A DNA stretch of 64,000 bases from Topomyia yanbarensis (GCF_030247195.1 NC_080671.1:4864501-4928500), one strand, 5' to 3'; positions 44,849 to 56,941 are shown, counted from the first letter of the stretch. Notes: generated by a model not told the origin, from the letters alone. Translations and numbers: made by a program.

Positions 44849-46012
44849 CATTTCCACAAAAGCGCGTTTTTCTCTAAGAGATTTGCCGTGACTACGATTG
44901 CTGTATAACAGCTCAATTGAAAACATAAAAAATCCTAAGTACAGGCACTTGTTCTGTCCTTGAACTATGCATTGTATTTTTTTTATTTTTGCGAACGGGG
45001 ACGATTTTTCCAAACAATCCACTATTTTTCTATTATCACTGAGAATTTTTTTTAAGAAATTCATAACATTGATATGAAAATTTTGACGAAAAAAATGGAA
45101 TCATTCAAGGACACGACAGTTAAATTACAAACAATAAAAAAAAGAACTTTGACATCGGTTGAAAACATTTTCCGCAATCGTAGTCACAGCAAGTTTCTAG
45201 TATATACCCAGGACCTCATTAGGGAATAGTGAAATACGCTATAATGTTGGTTCTACTGCTTGGATATTTATAATAATTTGGGAAAACATTCTTAAGAACT
45301 TATTCTGCCGCTCTACGTATAATTGTCTCATGTGTATTGGGAATTCCATTGCACATGGAGTAGTTTTGCGAATAACGATAAGAAAGATAAAAGAATAGTT
45401 ATTGTTTCGATTTTTGGAGGTACACATATATCCTTTTAATTTAAGTGGGCATCAGTAGTCATTTTGGGCATATTCGAAATATTTGAACGAAATTGAAATT
45501 GTTGTTCCAAGTCAACTACCAAAAAATATATCTGTTTCATTCATGATTTACATAAAGAATATCAATTATCAGTTGATAATTCCAAAATGATTTTTATGCT
45601 TGACATAATAATTTATGTATCCATTCCATCTGCTGCAAAACCGGAAGCAAATAAATTTTTAATCCTGTGCAAATACGAAAATGTAGTGAGAAGCCTTGGG
45701 GTGTCTTGATTTTTCTAGCATTTAGAGTATTTTTCTAGTAATGCTATTTAGTTAACGAATGGTTTGTTCGTTTTTGCACGTTACTATTCTCGTTCGTTGA
45801 CGCGTACATCGCCTTCCTTGTTCGCGCAAAATATCGAGAACACTCTTAGTAGTCCATGCTCTTCGTGCATCCACACTCGCCTGTGCTCTTCAACGCATTT
45901 CTCGCTAGCGAAATAACAAAGCACACGAGACTTTGCGAGAAAAGTTTCGTGGATATGTCCTATATACTAGATGAAAGCTTGGGTTTCTCGCGAGCATTCC
46001 CCCCGATAAGAG
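44849..46012. other. Flank between the gypsy and BEL elements
   Basis: GTGACTACGATTGC at 44888-44901 is inverted at 45174-45187, so a ~300-bp MITE fragment may lie here, possibly the target of the gypsy insertion. The rest (45200-46012) shows nothing that I recognise. About 45780-45990 is GC-richer. It abuts the truncated BEL LTR without similarity to the missing LTR part. Confidence 0.4.
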
Positions 46013-46270
46013 AATAGTTTAATATATGTTTTATGGAATAAATTTAGTGTTGTTCGCATGAGGTTTTATAACTAAATACGTGTAGTATGTGACTATATTC
46101 GAGTGCTGTTAAATTTCGCGATCGATCAAGATCAATAGCACCTGCTTTCGCCATCCTCTACATTCTAATTGCGACAGCCACCGGAGCTAGCAAAGGTACA
46201 GATACGGCGCGGAGAAACTGTCGGTCCGCCTATCGGACACTTTGTCCACTAATCACCACGGCTATCGACA
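46013..46270 (+). repeat. BEL 5' LTR remnant (258 bp)
   Basis: Matches 60391-60648 with two differences (near 46077 and near 46170). The first ~124 bp of the LTR seen at the 3' end are absent here: sequence before 46013 is unrelated except for a short CGATAAGA, so the 5' LTR is truncated or recombined. Confidence 0.88.
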
Positions 46271-46287
46271 TGGTCCTTCGAGCCGGA
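46271..46287 (+). other. BEL primer binding site
   Basis: TGGTCCTTCGAGCCGGA starts immediately after the LTR. TGGTCCTTCGA(A/G)CCGG is a sequence that I recall at this position in many BEL elements. The complementary tRNA was not determined. Confidence 0.7.
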
Positions 46288-46807
46288 TAGACGTCGATAG
46301 GAATCATCCGTCTACCCAGACAAAAGCTTCATCGCGTCGTATTAAAACAGAATGGCGGACGCGCCATTGTGAAACCGCATGCTGCTAAAAATTTAATAAA
46401 AGGCATTCACAATGCCTCGCTAAGGTGAGTGCGGTTCCATTAATTTAATTTACCCTAATTTTTCTACCGGGTCTAAATTTTTATGTGGCTATACTAATAC
46501 CGCGCACTGATCATCGCTGATTCACCGAGAGAATTTCACACATAACCAACAACTGCAATCAATACCTGAGGACGTATATTATTTTCGGCTATTTTGGGAC
46601 ATCATACAATTTCGGTATTGAACAAGGCCGACGCAGCCTGCAACTGTTGACTAATCCCAGCAAATCAGTGCTGGTCGAGTTCGGGAGGAGTAGCAGATAT
46701 ATTTTCAAGGCATTAAATTTGCCTCAATCAGGTAATTGAGGTTCCTTTCACATTATCCCGCCCTTTCGGTCTACGCGGTTTTTTGCTTGCAGGCGATCTT
46801 TTCTTCA
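46288..46807 (+). promoter_or_regulatory. BEL leader with paired hairpin/splice-donor motifs
   Basis: AGGCATTCACAATGCCT (perfect stem) is followed by CGCTAAG/GTGAGT (donor at 46425). Further on, AAGGCATTAAATTTGCCT is followed by CAATCAG/GTAATTG (donor at 46733). An acceptor TTTTTTGCTTGCAG/GCG ends at 46793, so 46733-46793 could be a 61-nt intron, the usual size in Diptera. CTACCGGGTCT lies near 46468. The coding start chosen at 46808 is just after the acceptor. Confidence 0.5.
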
Positions 46808-49800
46808 ATGTCGGCGGTAGAGCGGAAACTGCGTGGGTTGAAAAACCGAAAACGCAGTATAATAACATCATTCACATGCATTACGTCCTTCGTCAACAAC
46901 TTCCAAGCAGAGCGAGATGCAATCGAGGTTCCGGTCCGTTTAGAGAATTTTGTGGCGTTGTGGAATGAATTCAACGAGGTACAGGCCGAATTGGAGAGCA
47001 TGGAGGAATCTGAGGAGACTATGGAGTCATACCTGAAGGAACGAACAGAATTCGAGAAGGCATACTACCGTGTCAAGGGTAAGCTGCTGCTTTACAATAA
47101 ACCCAACACAGATCCTCAAGACTCTCAGCGTCGGCTTCAGGAGCCATCCTCGCACATGCCCCACATAAAATTGCCAGATGTGCGGCTGCCTGTATTTAGT
47201 GGAGATTTCGAAACATGGCTCAATTTCCACGACCTTTTCCTATCGCTCGTCCACTCCTCAGCGCACTTATCTACAATCCAAAAATTTTACTATTTGCGTT
47301 CCTCTTTGGCGGGTGAGGCGCTCAAATTGATACGAACAATTCCCATCTGCAATGAACAATACCCGGTGGCTTGGAAAATGCTTGAAGATCACTTTTCAAA
47401 TCCTCGTCGACTAAAACGCACTTACGTGCAGTCCCTATTCGACTTCCCATGCATGAAGCGAGAAACGGCTTCAGAGTTACATTCACTCATCGAAAAATTT
47501 GAAGCAAACATGAAAATTTGCAAGCAACTTGGCGAGCGCACCGAGCACTGGGACGTATTGCTTATTCATTTACTCAGCACTCGTTTGGATACGGTTACAA
47601 GGAGAGATTGGGAGGAGTATGCTGAGATGAATCAAACTACGAAGTTCAGCCAGTTGATCGAGTTTCTTCAACGCCGAGTGAATGTTCTGCAAACGGTAGT
47701 CTATAAATCTGGAGAGACACAACAACAGCCGTCAGCTGTAAAAAAGCCAGTCATGCAACGTTCTGGATATTATGGATCAGTACAAGGCAACTCGAGTGGC
47801 TGCATAGCGTGTTCAGGTCCACATTCCCTCTATCAATGCGAAACATTTTCAAACTACGCCACACACGAGAAAGAGCAATTTGTGCGTCGGAACCAGTTGT
47901 GTAGGAATTGCTTACGTAGAGGACATATGGCGAAGGATTGTAGTTCGGAAAGTAGCTGTCGAAAATGCCGTGGTCGTCACCATACCCAGCTATGTACAAT
48001 CCAGAGAACCGAGAGAAGCAGTCAAGCAGCTTCGATTCCTTTACAACTAGAACACTCAAATCCAACAACGTTACCTACCAACCAAGGCACAGTTTCTTCT
48101 ACACCAGCTGCACACACGGGGGTAACAAGTTGCAAAGCGCATGGTGAAGGTACGAGCAAGATTTTGTTGGCAACAGCTATTATTATTCTAATAGATGACA
48201 ACGGGCATGAGCACCCAGTTCGTGCGCTGCTGGATTCGGGAAGCGAATGTTGTTTTGCCAGCGAGAGAGTCAGTCAGCGAATGGCTGTTCGTCGCAACAA
48301 GGTAGATCTTCCAATTGCGGGCATAGGACAATCGGCAACGCAAGTACGGTTCAAATTTCGCTCGACATTGAAGTCTCGGATTACGGCATATACGGATGTG
48401 GTTGATCTGTTTGTCCTCCCAAAGGTGACAATCGAATTACCTTCCCTTGCCATTAACACATCTTCTTGGGCCATACCGACAGGAATTCAGCTTGCGGACC
48501 CTTCCTTTTACGAACCAGGTGCGATTGATGTCGTATTAGGTGCAGAAGTATTTTTCGACCTTTTTACAGTGGCAGGTCGAATTCCTTTGGGGGATTCTTT
48601 ACCATGTCTCGTTAATTCTGTGTTTGGCTGGGTTGTTTCTGGAAGGACGGCACTAGCAACCGATCATACACCTGTGGCATGCAACGTCGCTACCATGTCA
48701 GATATACATCGTTCCATGGAAAGATTCTGGACTATTGAAGATGATACATCGCCAGCGTATTCACCGCAGGAAACATTCTGTGAGCAATATTTCCGCGATA
48801 CAGTTACCCGTGATACCGACGGTCGATATTGTGTTAGATTGCCATTAAAAAGAGAAAATTTAAGCAATTTGGGAGATAACAAGATCACCGCATTCCATAG
48901 ATTTCGTCTCATTGAGCGCCGATTGAGCCGAGACGTTAAGCTTGCCGACGAGTGTCGAGGATTCATGGAGGAGTATGTACAACTCGGTCATATGGAACTA
49001 ATCAGTGAAGCTCAAGCTGAGATACAGCCATCCTTCTTTCTTCCCCATCATCCCGTCATTCGAGAAGAAAGCAGCACTACCAAGGTTCGGGTCGTGTTTG
49101 ACGGTTCTTGCAAGAGTGCAACAGGCCTCTCGTTAAATGACGTCATGCTGGTAGGTCCAATAATCCAAGAAGACCTGCGCTCCATAGCCATGCGATCTCG
49201 CCTACATCCGATAATGTTGATCGCTGATGTCGCTAAAATGTTTCGGCAAATTCGACTGCACCCCGAAGACACTCCGTTGCAGAGAATATTTTGGCGATTT
49301 TCACCATCTGAGCCAGTTAGCATGTATGAATTGAAGACAGTTACGTACGGCACCGCTTCAGCACCGTACTTGGCCACCCGCGTTCTTCAACAGCTAGCAA
49401 ATGATGAGCAGCAAAACTATCCTGTTGCAGCCAAAGCCACCAGCGAAGATTTTTATGTGGATGACTTTCTCTCAGGTGCTAAGACTGTTGAGGAGGCAGT
49501 TGAACTGCGTGTTCAGATGGAAGCAATGTTCGACTCAGCAGGTTTAAAGCTTCGTAAATGGGCCAGTAACTCGTCTGCTACCCTAATGGATGTACCAGAA
49601 GAGGATCGAGCACTGCAACAGACCATCGAGTTCAGTATGGATCAAACCATCAAATCACTAGGATTGCATTGGGAGCCGCATACAGATCGTCTGAAATATA
49701 GGATCGAAACACCCTGCTTTGAACCTTCCAAGACAGTAACCAAACGCTCTGCACTCTCCTGCATAGCAAAATTATTTGACCCATTGGGTCTAGTGAGTCC

Positions 49801-51988
49801 GGTTGTAGTGACAGCTAAAATATTTATGCAGGCTCTGTGGAGTCTAAAGGGCGAAAATGGAAAACCGATCGACTGGGACAGAGAATTACCAGAACCAATG
49901 AGGGAGAGGTGGACATCGTATTACTCTCAGCTACCTTTGTTGAGTGAGCTCCGCATCGAACGAATAATTTTAATCCCCAAGGCGATTGCAGTTGAACTCC
50001 ATTTTTTCTCCGATGCTTCGGAGCACGCGTATGGTTCATGCGTCTACGTTCGATCAATAAATGCAGTAGGCGAGGTGAAGATAGCTCTTCTGACTTCGCG
50101 ATCTAAAGTTGCGCCATTAAAACAGCAGTCAATACCACGTCTTGAATTGTGCGGGGCATTGCTTTCGGCAGAGTTGTACGGGAAGGTATCAAAGGCGTTG
50201 CGTGTTTCAGCAAAGGCATACTTTTGGGTGGATTCAACAACCGTATTGAGCTGGCTGAAATCCCCTCCATCTACCTGGACTACCTTTGTTGCTAACAGGG
50301 TTTCGAAGATACAGCATGCAACTCAAAACTGCGAATGGAATCATATTGCTGGGTCAGAAAATCCAGCCGACATCGTATCCAGAGGGCTGCCTGCAAATGA
50401 TTTGCTGGAGAGCAAACTGTGGTGGCAGGGTTCACCGTGGCTTATACAACAAAGGGAATCCTGGCCTGTTCAAGTACTCGGAATGGCAGATAGGTCGGAA
50501 ATTTTGAAGGAAGAACGGAAGACAGCCTTAGTAGCTGCTCCTGCTACACCTTCGTTCATCGAGGAATTTGTTGCAAAGTTTTCGGATTATCAACATATGC
50601 TTCGAGTTACAGCCTACTGTCGACGCTTCGTAAATAATGTTCGGTATAAGGGAAAAAATCGTGTGATTTCGATTTGTCTCACAACAGCTGAACTTCGCGA
50701 TGCAGAATTGTTGCTTATCCGTCTGGTTCAATTAGAAAGCTTCCCGTCGGAATGGAAATCACTACAAGAAACGCAAACGGTCAGCTCGAGTTCACGCCTA
50801 CGTTGGTTTCATCCGATGCTCATGACAGACAATGTTATGCGCATTGGCGGACGTTTGGGTCGGGCTACAGTTCCGTTCGACTCAAAGCACCAGATCCTGT
50901 TTCCAGGGTCGCATCACTTCACGAAACTACTAGTTCGATGCTATCACCAGCGATTACTACATGCAGCTGCGCAGCTTTTGACCAATACACTTAGACTTCG
51001 TTTTTGGATACTTGGGGGTCGTAGTGTCTTGCGTCGAACCATACACTCGTGCATCACATGCTTTCGAGGCAAACCGAAGCTAGTCGAACAATTTATGTCC
51101 GAGCTGCCTTCTCAGAGAGTGACCGCATCAAGACCGTTCTCAATCGTCGGCATTGATTTTTGGGGACCAATTTATCTTAAACCTCGTCACCGTCGAGACG
51201 CCCCACCGAAGGCATATGTAGCAGTGTTTGTGTGCTTTTCCACAAAGGCCGTGCATATGGAGTTGGTCGTTGACCTTACTACAGTCAAATTTCTTCAAGC
51301 TTTCCGTCGTTTTGTCTCCCGTAGAGGCCTTTGTTCGGATGTATGGACAGATAACGGCAAGAATTTTGTCGGTGCGGCCAACGAGCTTCGGAAAATAATG
51401 CGCAACGAAGACTTTAAACAGTCGATGTCCCGCGAATGCGCTGACAGCGGGATTCGCTGGCACTTTAACCCTCCGAAGGGTTCTCACTTTGGCGGCCTTT
51501 GGGAGGCAGCCATAAATTCCGCGCAGAAACATTTCATCCGTGTTCTGGGTGACACGAAGCTCGCATTTGACGATATGGAGACCCTTTTAACACAGATCGA
51601 ATGCTGCCTCAATTCACGTCCCCTTACGAAGCTTCATGAGGACCCATCGGATTTGCAAGCTCTCACTCCAGGGCATTTTTTAGTCGGAGCGGCACTCAAA
51701 TCTGTTCCTGACACCGATTACGAATCAATCCCTTTCAACAGGCTGCACCAATGGCAGCAAACCCAGAAGATATTCCAAAACATCTGGAAGCGATGGCACG
51801 TCGAGTACCTTGCATCCCTTCAACCACGTACAAAATGGTACAAACCACCTGTGAAGCTGCAGCCTGATACGCTTGTCATCATTCTGGACGAAAATCTTCC
51901 ACCAATGCGCTGGCCAATGGCGCGTATCCGCGATGTGCATCCTGCACGGAGAACCAAAATTCAGCTCAGATGCGAAAACTTTAGTTGA
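46808..51988 (+). CDS. BEL/Pao Gag-Pol polyprotein (C-terminus displaced)
   Basis: Polyprotein for particle formation, cDNA synthesis and integration. The frame is open from 46736; I prefer ATG 46808 (MSAVERKLRGLKNRKRSI) because it matches the usual BEL start and follows a splice acceptor. Residues from 46736: DUF1759-type gag core ~150-300; zinc knuckle CRNCLRRGHMAKDC ~389-402, then CRKCRGRHHTQLC; A17-type aspartyl protease with LLDSGSECCF (Asp ~500); reverse transcriptase with YVDD 907-910; RNase H FFSDASEHAYGS (Asp ~1093); integrase zinc module ~1404-1440 and core Asp ~1474 (GIDFWGP), Asp ~1539 (WTDNGKNF), Glu ~1590 (GLWEAA). Native sequence ends at RIRDVHP near 51943. The last ~14 codons and the stop come from the insertion. 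The conserved end is at 59732-59872. Confidence 0.93.
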   Translation: MSAVERKLRGLKNRKRSIITSFTCITSFVNNFQAERDAIEVPVRLENFVALWNEFNEVQAELESMEESEETMESYLKERTEFEKAYYRVKGKLLLYNKPNTDPQDSQRRLQEPSSHMPHIKLPDVRLPVFSGDFETWLNFHDLFLSLVHSSAHLSTIQKFYYLRSSLAGEALKLIRTIPICNEQYPVAWKMLEDHFSNPRRLKRTYVQSLFDFPCMKRETASELHSLIEKFEANMKICKQLGERTEHWDVLLIHLLSTRLDTVTRRDWEEYAEMNQTTKFSQLIEFLQRRVNVLQTVVYKSGETQQQPSAVKKPVMQRSGYYGSVQGNSSGCIACSGPHSLYQCETFSNYATHEKEQFVRRNQLCRNCLRRGHMAKDCSSESSCRKCRGRHHTQLCTIQRTERSSQAASIPLQLEHSNPTTLPTNQGTVSSTPAAHTGVTSCKAHGEGTSKILLATAIIILIDDNGHEHPVRALLDSGSECCFASERVSQRMAVRRNKVDLPIAGIGQSATQVRFKFRSTLKSRITAYTDVVDLFVLPKVTIELPSLAINTSSWAIPTGIQLADPSFYEPGAIDVVLGAEVFFDLFTVAGRIPLGDSLPCLVNSVFGWVVSGRTALATDHTPVACNVATMSDIHRSMERFWTIEDDTSPAYSPQETFCEQYFRDTVTRDTDGRYCVRLPLKRENLSNLGDNKITAFHRFRLIERRLSRDVKLADECRGFMEEYVQLGHMELISEAQAEIQPSFFLPHHPVIREESSTTKVRVVFDGSCKSATGLSLNDVMLVGPIIQEDLRSIAMRSRLHPIMLIADVAKMFRQIRLHPEDTPLQRIFWRFSPSEPVSMYELKTVTYGTASAPYLATRVLQQLANDEQQNYPVAAKATSEDFYVDDFLSGAKTVEEAVELRVQMEAMFDSAGLKLRKWASNSSATLMDVPEEDRALQQTIEFSMDQTIKSLGLHWEPHTDRLKYRIETPCFEPSKTVTKRSALSCIAKLFDPLGLVSPVVVTAKIFMQALWSLKGENGKPIDWDRELPEPMRERWTSYYSQLPLLSELRIERIILIPKAIAVELHFFSDASEHAYGSCVYVRSINAVGEVKIALLTSRSKVAPLKQQSIPRLELCGALLSAELYGKVSKALRVSAKAYFWVDSTTVLSWLKSPPSTWTTFVANRVSKIQHATQNCEWNHIAGSENPADIVSRGLPANDLLESKLWWQGSPWLIQQRESWPVQVLGMADRSEILKEERKTALVAAPATPSFIEEFVAKFSDYQHMLRVTAYCRRFVNNVRYKGKNRVISICLTTAELRDAELLLIRLVQLESFPSEWKSLQETQTVSSSSRLRWFHPMLMTDNVMRIGGRLGRATVPFDSKHQILFPGSHHFTKLLVRCYHQRLLHAAAQLLTNTLRLRFWILGGRSVLRRTIHSCITCFRGKPKLVEQFMSELPSQRVTASRPFSIVGIDFWGPIYLKPRHRRDAPPKAYVAVFVCFSTKAVHMELVVDLTTVKFLQAFRRFVSRRGLCSDVWTDNGKNFVGAANELRKIMRNEDFKQSMSRECADSGIRWHFNPPKGSHFGGLWEAAINSAQKHFIRVLGDTKLAFDDMETLLTQIECCLNSRPLTKLHEDPSDLQALTPGHFLVGAALKSVPDTDYESIPFNRLHQWQQTQKIFQNIWKRWHVEYLASLQPRTKWYKPPVKLQPDTLVIILDENLPPMRWPMARIRDVHPARRTKIQLRCENFS

Positions 51989-52019
51989 TTTTCTGAATTT
52001 AATTAGTTATTATTTAGGA

Positions 52020-54100
52020 CAACTAAGAAAATTCTCAATTTGCTAATTTTGATTAGTTGCTCTCCATCCTCCTGAATAGAGCTAAAATGCTAGTTGGAAT
52101 TTCTGTTTTTTCTCTTAATTTGGCGAGAAAATGATGCTGTCACTTTTAGCGGAGACACATTCTTCGTCTTCTCAACTACATTTTTTGCTGAATTTAGTAC
52201 TATTTTATGTTGGTTTCAACCAATACATTTTCTAAATTCAAAAGCTTTTTGCTTAAAATCAACTATTTTTTCAGTTGAATTTCAAATGCAAATATGCTAA
52301 TGTTAGGGAGTTATTTTGTTATTTTTAGCTTTTTCTTCAGTTAATTTCAACAAATGCCAGTTTTGTATTTAGGCAATTCTCTTTTCAAATTTAAAAGCTT
52401 TTGGAGTTAAATTTAAAATGTCAATGTTTTAAATTTAAGACAGCTTTTGCTAAATGTAGCGTTTTTTTCTAGTCATTTAAAAAATATTATTCCTGCTTTT
52501 TAGACTTATATTTCGGCATTGATTTTATTCAGTTGAAATTTGAACAGTTCATATTCAAATTTTCACTAAAACGTCATTTTTGAACTGTTGGTTTTAAAAT
52601 CAGGAGTAATCAACAGAAAAAACATATTCGACTAAAATAAAACTGTACAATCCGTTTATTGTTCGCCTAGCTATCAATGAAGTTGTGTAACATCCTGAAT
52701 AATAAGAAGAATAGTGGGTTCGTCTGCGTTATATATAGTTTGGTTGAGAATGCATTTTTTATCCTCCGCATGAAACTATCTAAAATCATAAAACAGTTCA
52801 AGTTCTTAATCGATATAGTACCATGATATCGCTTATATCAAGTAAACATACGAAATTTAGTTCAAAAGCGAAAACATTAATCGATTTTTTTTATCTTTAA
52901 TTAATGTGATTCCGCCTCCAGCCGAAAATTTTAAACTTGTGTAGAAATTTTTAATTAGTTTCAAACTCAAAATTATTTCAAACCTATTTTTTACTTATTT
53001 TCATTAAATGAGGTAAGTACGCATCACATATTGTACAAAGTTCATTTCAAAATCCAAACCCCTTCCAGAAATTTTTTCTGATACTGCCACAAATTATCGT
53101 ACATGGAATCAAATTTTCCCTGAACTACTACCCACTCATTACTCTATATGGTTAGAGCTTTTCTTTATGAATTTTCATAAAACAAAATATTTGTAAATTG
53201 TAATTTATCATTTTATTGCGCACAAAAATCTATTAGAAGATTCAATGCAGTAAAACCACATGTAGATACTACCCTTACTTTGAAAACACAATCGACCAAC
53301 GTTTCTTCGCTATTTGGAAAATCTTGCACATCACGTTTACCTTATGGTGGAATGTTCCGCGAAAAAATATGCTCAAGGCTATGATTTGCACCTGTGCCAG
53401 CCATAAGCTTGTCTCGTTTAGCTATTATCAATTTAATTGCCGGTTGCAGTCTATTAATAAGATAACCATACTACGTACCAGTAGTAAACTATCTTCATTA
53501 CACACTCTTTCTAAAAAGAAAATACACAAAGAAAGCGCTCTTTTTTTAAAAAATCATTGTTACTTATCTGAAATCAAATAATCGCCTTTCGATGATGAAA
53601 CATTCCTGAAATTAAATATAGCTCATCAGATAAATTCGTTAATGAAAATTGAGCAATTTTCAACCTTACCTTTTATGATTTTCACCAATTTGGAATTGTG
53701 ATCGAAGGACCAAAACAAATTTGTAGCAATACAATAGCAACTGTTACAGTTGCTTTCCAATAAAACTATATTTTTTGTCGAAATCTTTAATCAAATCGCA
53801 CACGCAGGGTAGCCAGAATGTATTTCATCAAATCATTATTTTACGTTGTATTTTTGTTCAAAAATATAAAGTTAAGTTAATCGACACATAGTATTTCAGA
53901 CCAAGTCCTAAGAAAAATAAATTGTGATGTAGATTGTCTCAATCTACAGCACAGTAACAATTAAAATCTGTAGGTTTCGACAGGCATTAAAAAATGTCGG
54001 TTGTTTAGTAGATGTAAACCGCTATGAGTATGGCTACCCTGTACTATGGACCAATAATACCAAAACAAGTATAGGCCCTTCAGGAATAGTCACTGAAATT
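52020..54100. other. Left body of the insertion, no genes recognised
   Basis: AT-rich DNA with repeated short motifs (AGCTTTTTGCTTAAAATCAA, GAGTTAAATTTAAAATGTCA and similar A/T blocks) over the first ~600 bp, as in subterminal repeat zones. No frame longer than about 85 codons and no motifs. Confidence 0.4.
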
Positions 54101-54105
54101 GATAT

Positions 54106-54447
54106 TAGGTTTGTTCCAGTACCATGAGAAACTGGAAGTACCCCAAAGCAAACAAGCAGAAAATTGTTCCTGCATTCCTTTCTTCGCTTTTTTCTTCGTG
54201 TACACTGAGAAACAAAAATATGCAGAGTTAGCATACTTTCTTTCCCATTTCTTTTAAAGACGATAGTACGAATATGTTCAATGCATAAAATTTACAACAG
54301 AAGAAGCGAGAGGAAGATAGGAAAGTATGCTAACGATGATTAATTGAAGTTTTGTGTGTAAAAAATCGGAGTAAAAAAGAGCAAATGTTTTGCTTCTGTT
54401 TGTTCTGGAACAACTGGCAATAAGAAGCGTGTACTGGAACAAACCTA
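54106..54447. mobile_element. MITE with TAGGTTTGTTCCAGTAC ends
   Basis: TAGGTTTGTTCCAGTAC at 54106-54122 is exactly complemented at 54431-54447. TA at both edges may be the target duplication, which would fit Tc1/mariner-type mobilisation. An inner inverted pair, GTTAGCATACTTTC near 54228 and its complement near 54325, adds a second stem. Confidence 0.75.
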
Positions 54448-54456
54448 GTGTGCACC

Positions 54457-54669
54457 AGAAAGGAGATTATAACTACTAGAGGGAGCAAAGCGCTACTGTC
54501 TCCATGTATTCACGGACTGAAACATGGGGTCTCGCTCTAGCATATTGTATCCCATTACTTTGACGGAGCAATACGTGTTAAACTAATGGACTTAGCATAT
54601 GTAAGAGCGAAATAATAAACCATGAATGTTAACAGCGGCATGCGACCTCTAGTAGTTATAATCTCTTTT
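54457..54669. mobile_element. MITE with 20-bp GAGATTATAACT... stems
   Basis: GAGATTATAACTACTAGAGG starting at 54463 is complemented exactly by CCTCTAGTAGTTATAATCTC ending near 54665. TGCACC at 54451-54456 and 54670-54675 may be its target duplication. It lies 10 bp after the preceding MITE. Confidence 0.7.
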
Positions 54670-55589
54670 TGCACCTGAGATCCCTGTCAAAAAAAAATGC
54701 GGACGAACATAGTCAGGCGATTTAAAAAGTTTGACGTTTGACTCAACTCGCCTGTGCTAATTGCCCTTCGGAACAAATGCGATTTAAAGGCAATTTTAAT
54801 ACTTAGCCAAATTTTCTGGCGGCTGAAATGAACTTGGTTGTTTTTCTCGTTGTTTCAAACATGGCGGTTCATGTTTGGTTTAAGCTTAAAATTGTTTTTT
54901 GAACAATAGGGATCTTTAATTTGGAAAAATTATGTCAGTGTTTCATATGTACTGATAGCGGGTGTCCTTACGAGTACACTCATATCATTCTTAAACCTTA
55001 ATTATTCTTTTCTGATTTTTAAATTAAAAAAAAAACCAAATTAAATTCAACGAACAAACTGACAGTTATCCTATTAAATGACGTATCTGCAAATATCTCG
55101 TTCGCCTCATTGTTAACCGGGACAGCACCCCACACAGCATGATCTGGTACTTTTGCAATCCACTAGCAGCCTGCCATCCCAAGTATCATCTGCAAACTAT
55201 GGTAGATCTGATAAGGCAACCTATAGAGTCGTGCAAGTCGCATGGGTTTGGATTTGTTATTGTCTTAAAAGGAAACAAACTAAAACATGTTTTTTCAATA
55301 GTTTTGGGCCTAAAAATGAAAAAGAACTCACGGTACTAATCTGCATCAGAAAATGCCTTAACCCGCACATCCCCAAACGTGTGCTTCACTTGTACTTTGT
55401 TTGTCTAGTGCACTTAATTTAGCCAACGAATGTGGGAAATTGTGGAATCGTGTGTATGTATAGTTTTGAAGTGCAATACCAATTTCACCATTGATTCTTT
55501 CTATAATTTGGTGGTGATTACCTGGTATACTGGTAAGCATATGTGAGTAGATAATGAATCCGAAAATAAGCATTATTTTTAATTTTCAT

Positions 55590-55800
55590 ATTAGGCAATT
55601 AAGGGCGATTAAATGGCGCGTTCCGTGGGCGATTTAGGGGCGGGTTGGGCGTCAAAAAAATGACGGCGGCAAATCGCCCAAATGCGGCATTTGAAATAGC
55701 CCCCTAATTGCCAGCAATTTGCTGGCAAATTAAAGGGCAATTAGCGCATCCGAGTTGGCAAATAGCCCCCCGTTAGCCAGCAATTTGCCCTTGGATAACT
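55590..55800. repeat. GC-richer block of short inverted GGGC/GCCC and GCCAGCAA motifs
   Basis: Contains GGCAATTAAGGGCGATTAAA, GCCAGCAATTTGCTGGC (a perfect palindrome around CAATTTG), AATAGCCCCC twice, and GGGCGATT against AATCGCCC. Can form several stems. Probably a small MITE cluster. Boundaries unclear. Confidence 0.45.
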
Positions 55801-55896
55801 GGCAGCTCATTTTTCAGGAAGAAAACACTGGCATGCCATGCAAATGTTCAAGCTCTAGCTTAATAATTTCATTGTCGTCGTAAGAACTTTACATGT

Positions 55897-56036
55897 TATG
55901 GGGTCGTAGTTGGTCAATTGTCTTGTACGCAGCACACCTGGTTATTATACATCGTGTTAGAAATTTTTCTTAGGAGATTTTTTAACCCGAAGAGGCGAAT
56001 GACCTTAAGGTTGAAACCTCTATAATCGAAATAAAA
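55897..56036 (+). mobile_element. tRNA-derived SINE, older copy
   Basis: Flanked by exact 12-bp duplications AACTTTACATGT at 55885-55896 and 56037-56048. It shares CTTGTACGCAGC, GAATGACCTTAAGGTT and ACCTCTATAAT(C/T)GAAATA with the SINE at 18422-18588, but the B box region is lost (CACCTGGTTATTATACATC), so it should lack pol III activity. Confidence 0.82.
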
Positions 56037-56941
56037 AACTTTACATGTACGAATAGAAAAACTAATTCGAAGATATGATTTCATACTTGTGCAAATATCT
56101 TTTGTTGTTACAGAATTTGTTTTGTTCTTTTCGTTTCTCTGCACTCGATAACACAAGGAAAGAGAGAAAAATATTTTGACCATAATCGCAATACCTTTTT
56201 CATATACATCCAAAAAGAACATGTTATGTGACGTGATTCTCGATTGGCTCCGGCATTTGACATGTATAATCAGTTAAAAACAATCGAAGCTCTTTTTTGA
56301 CGGCTCAAAATGAACCTGACGCGACTCGCGGTGAATAGAAAAAATATTTATTCAAATATCCATCCTTATTCATTCAGTTGAATTGAATACTTTACGGTGA
56401 CGTCACAAATGAACAGAGTGTTCATTCTTGACAGTTCGCTTGTACTGTTTACATGGACTGTTGAAATTCTTCACGATTAGCTTCGAGCGAATCTAGTCGT
56501 CCACAAATTGTTCTAAGTCCATGTTAACAGTACAAGGAGCTGTCAATAAAAGTGAGGTTAACTGTGTCTGTAAAGAACCTAATATCTAGGAGAATGTTTT
56601 CAAATACCGGTAAAGCATATGAAACAACAATCATCATCGCTCACATTGTGCCTTTGATGCGTTTGATTTGTTGCTGCACGGTCGAAATCTGCAAATCTGC
56701 ATAGATAAATGGGCGGTTTGTTCGTTTGACGTTTTCAGCTGCGTCACTGAATATTGAAAATGAATGCGGCTGAATATATGATCAATTTTCATTCAATGAA
56801 TTTGAATATTTTTAACTCTGTCTACAATTGGCTCCGCTCAGTGTCTCCGCCTAATGATGAATTTAGTAACTATACTGAAGACTCCCATGGAACGATTTTG
56901 AAAAATTCTGAAGGGAAGGTTTAATTGAATCGGGTGGCGTT

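Noticed and set aside
48664..51532. Minus-strand frames of 77-130 codons inside BEL
   Set aside because: Antisense shadows of the polyprotein.
53324..53581. 85-codon frame in the insertion as a possible transposase fragment
   Set aside because: No DDE, HTH or zinc-finger motifs. Composition matches flanking non-coding DNA.
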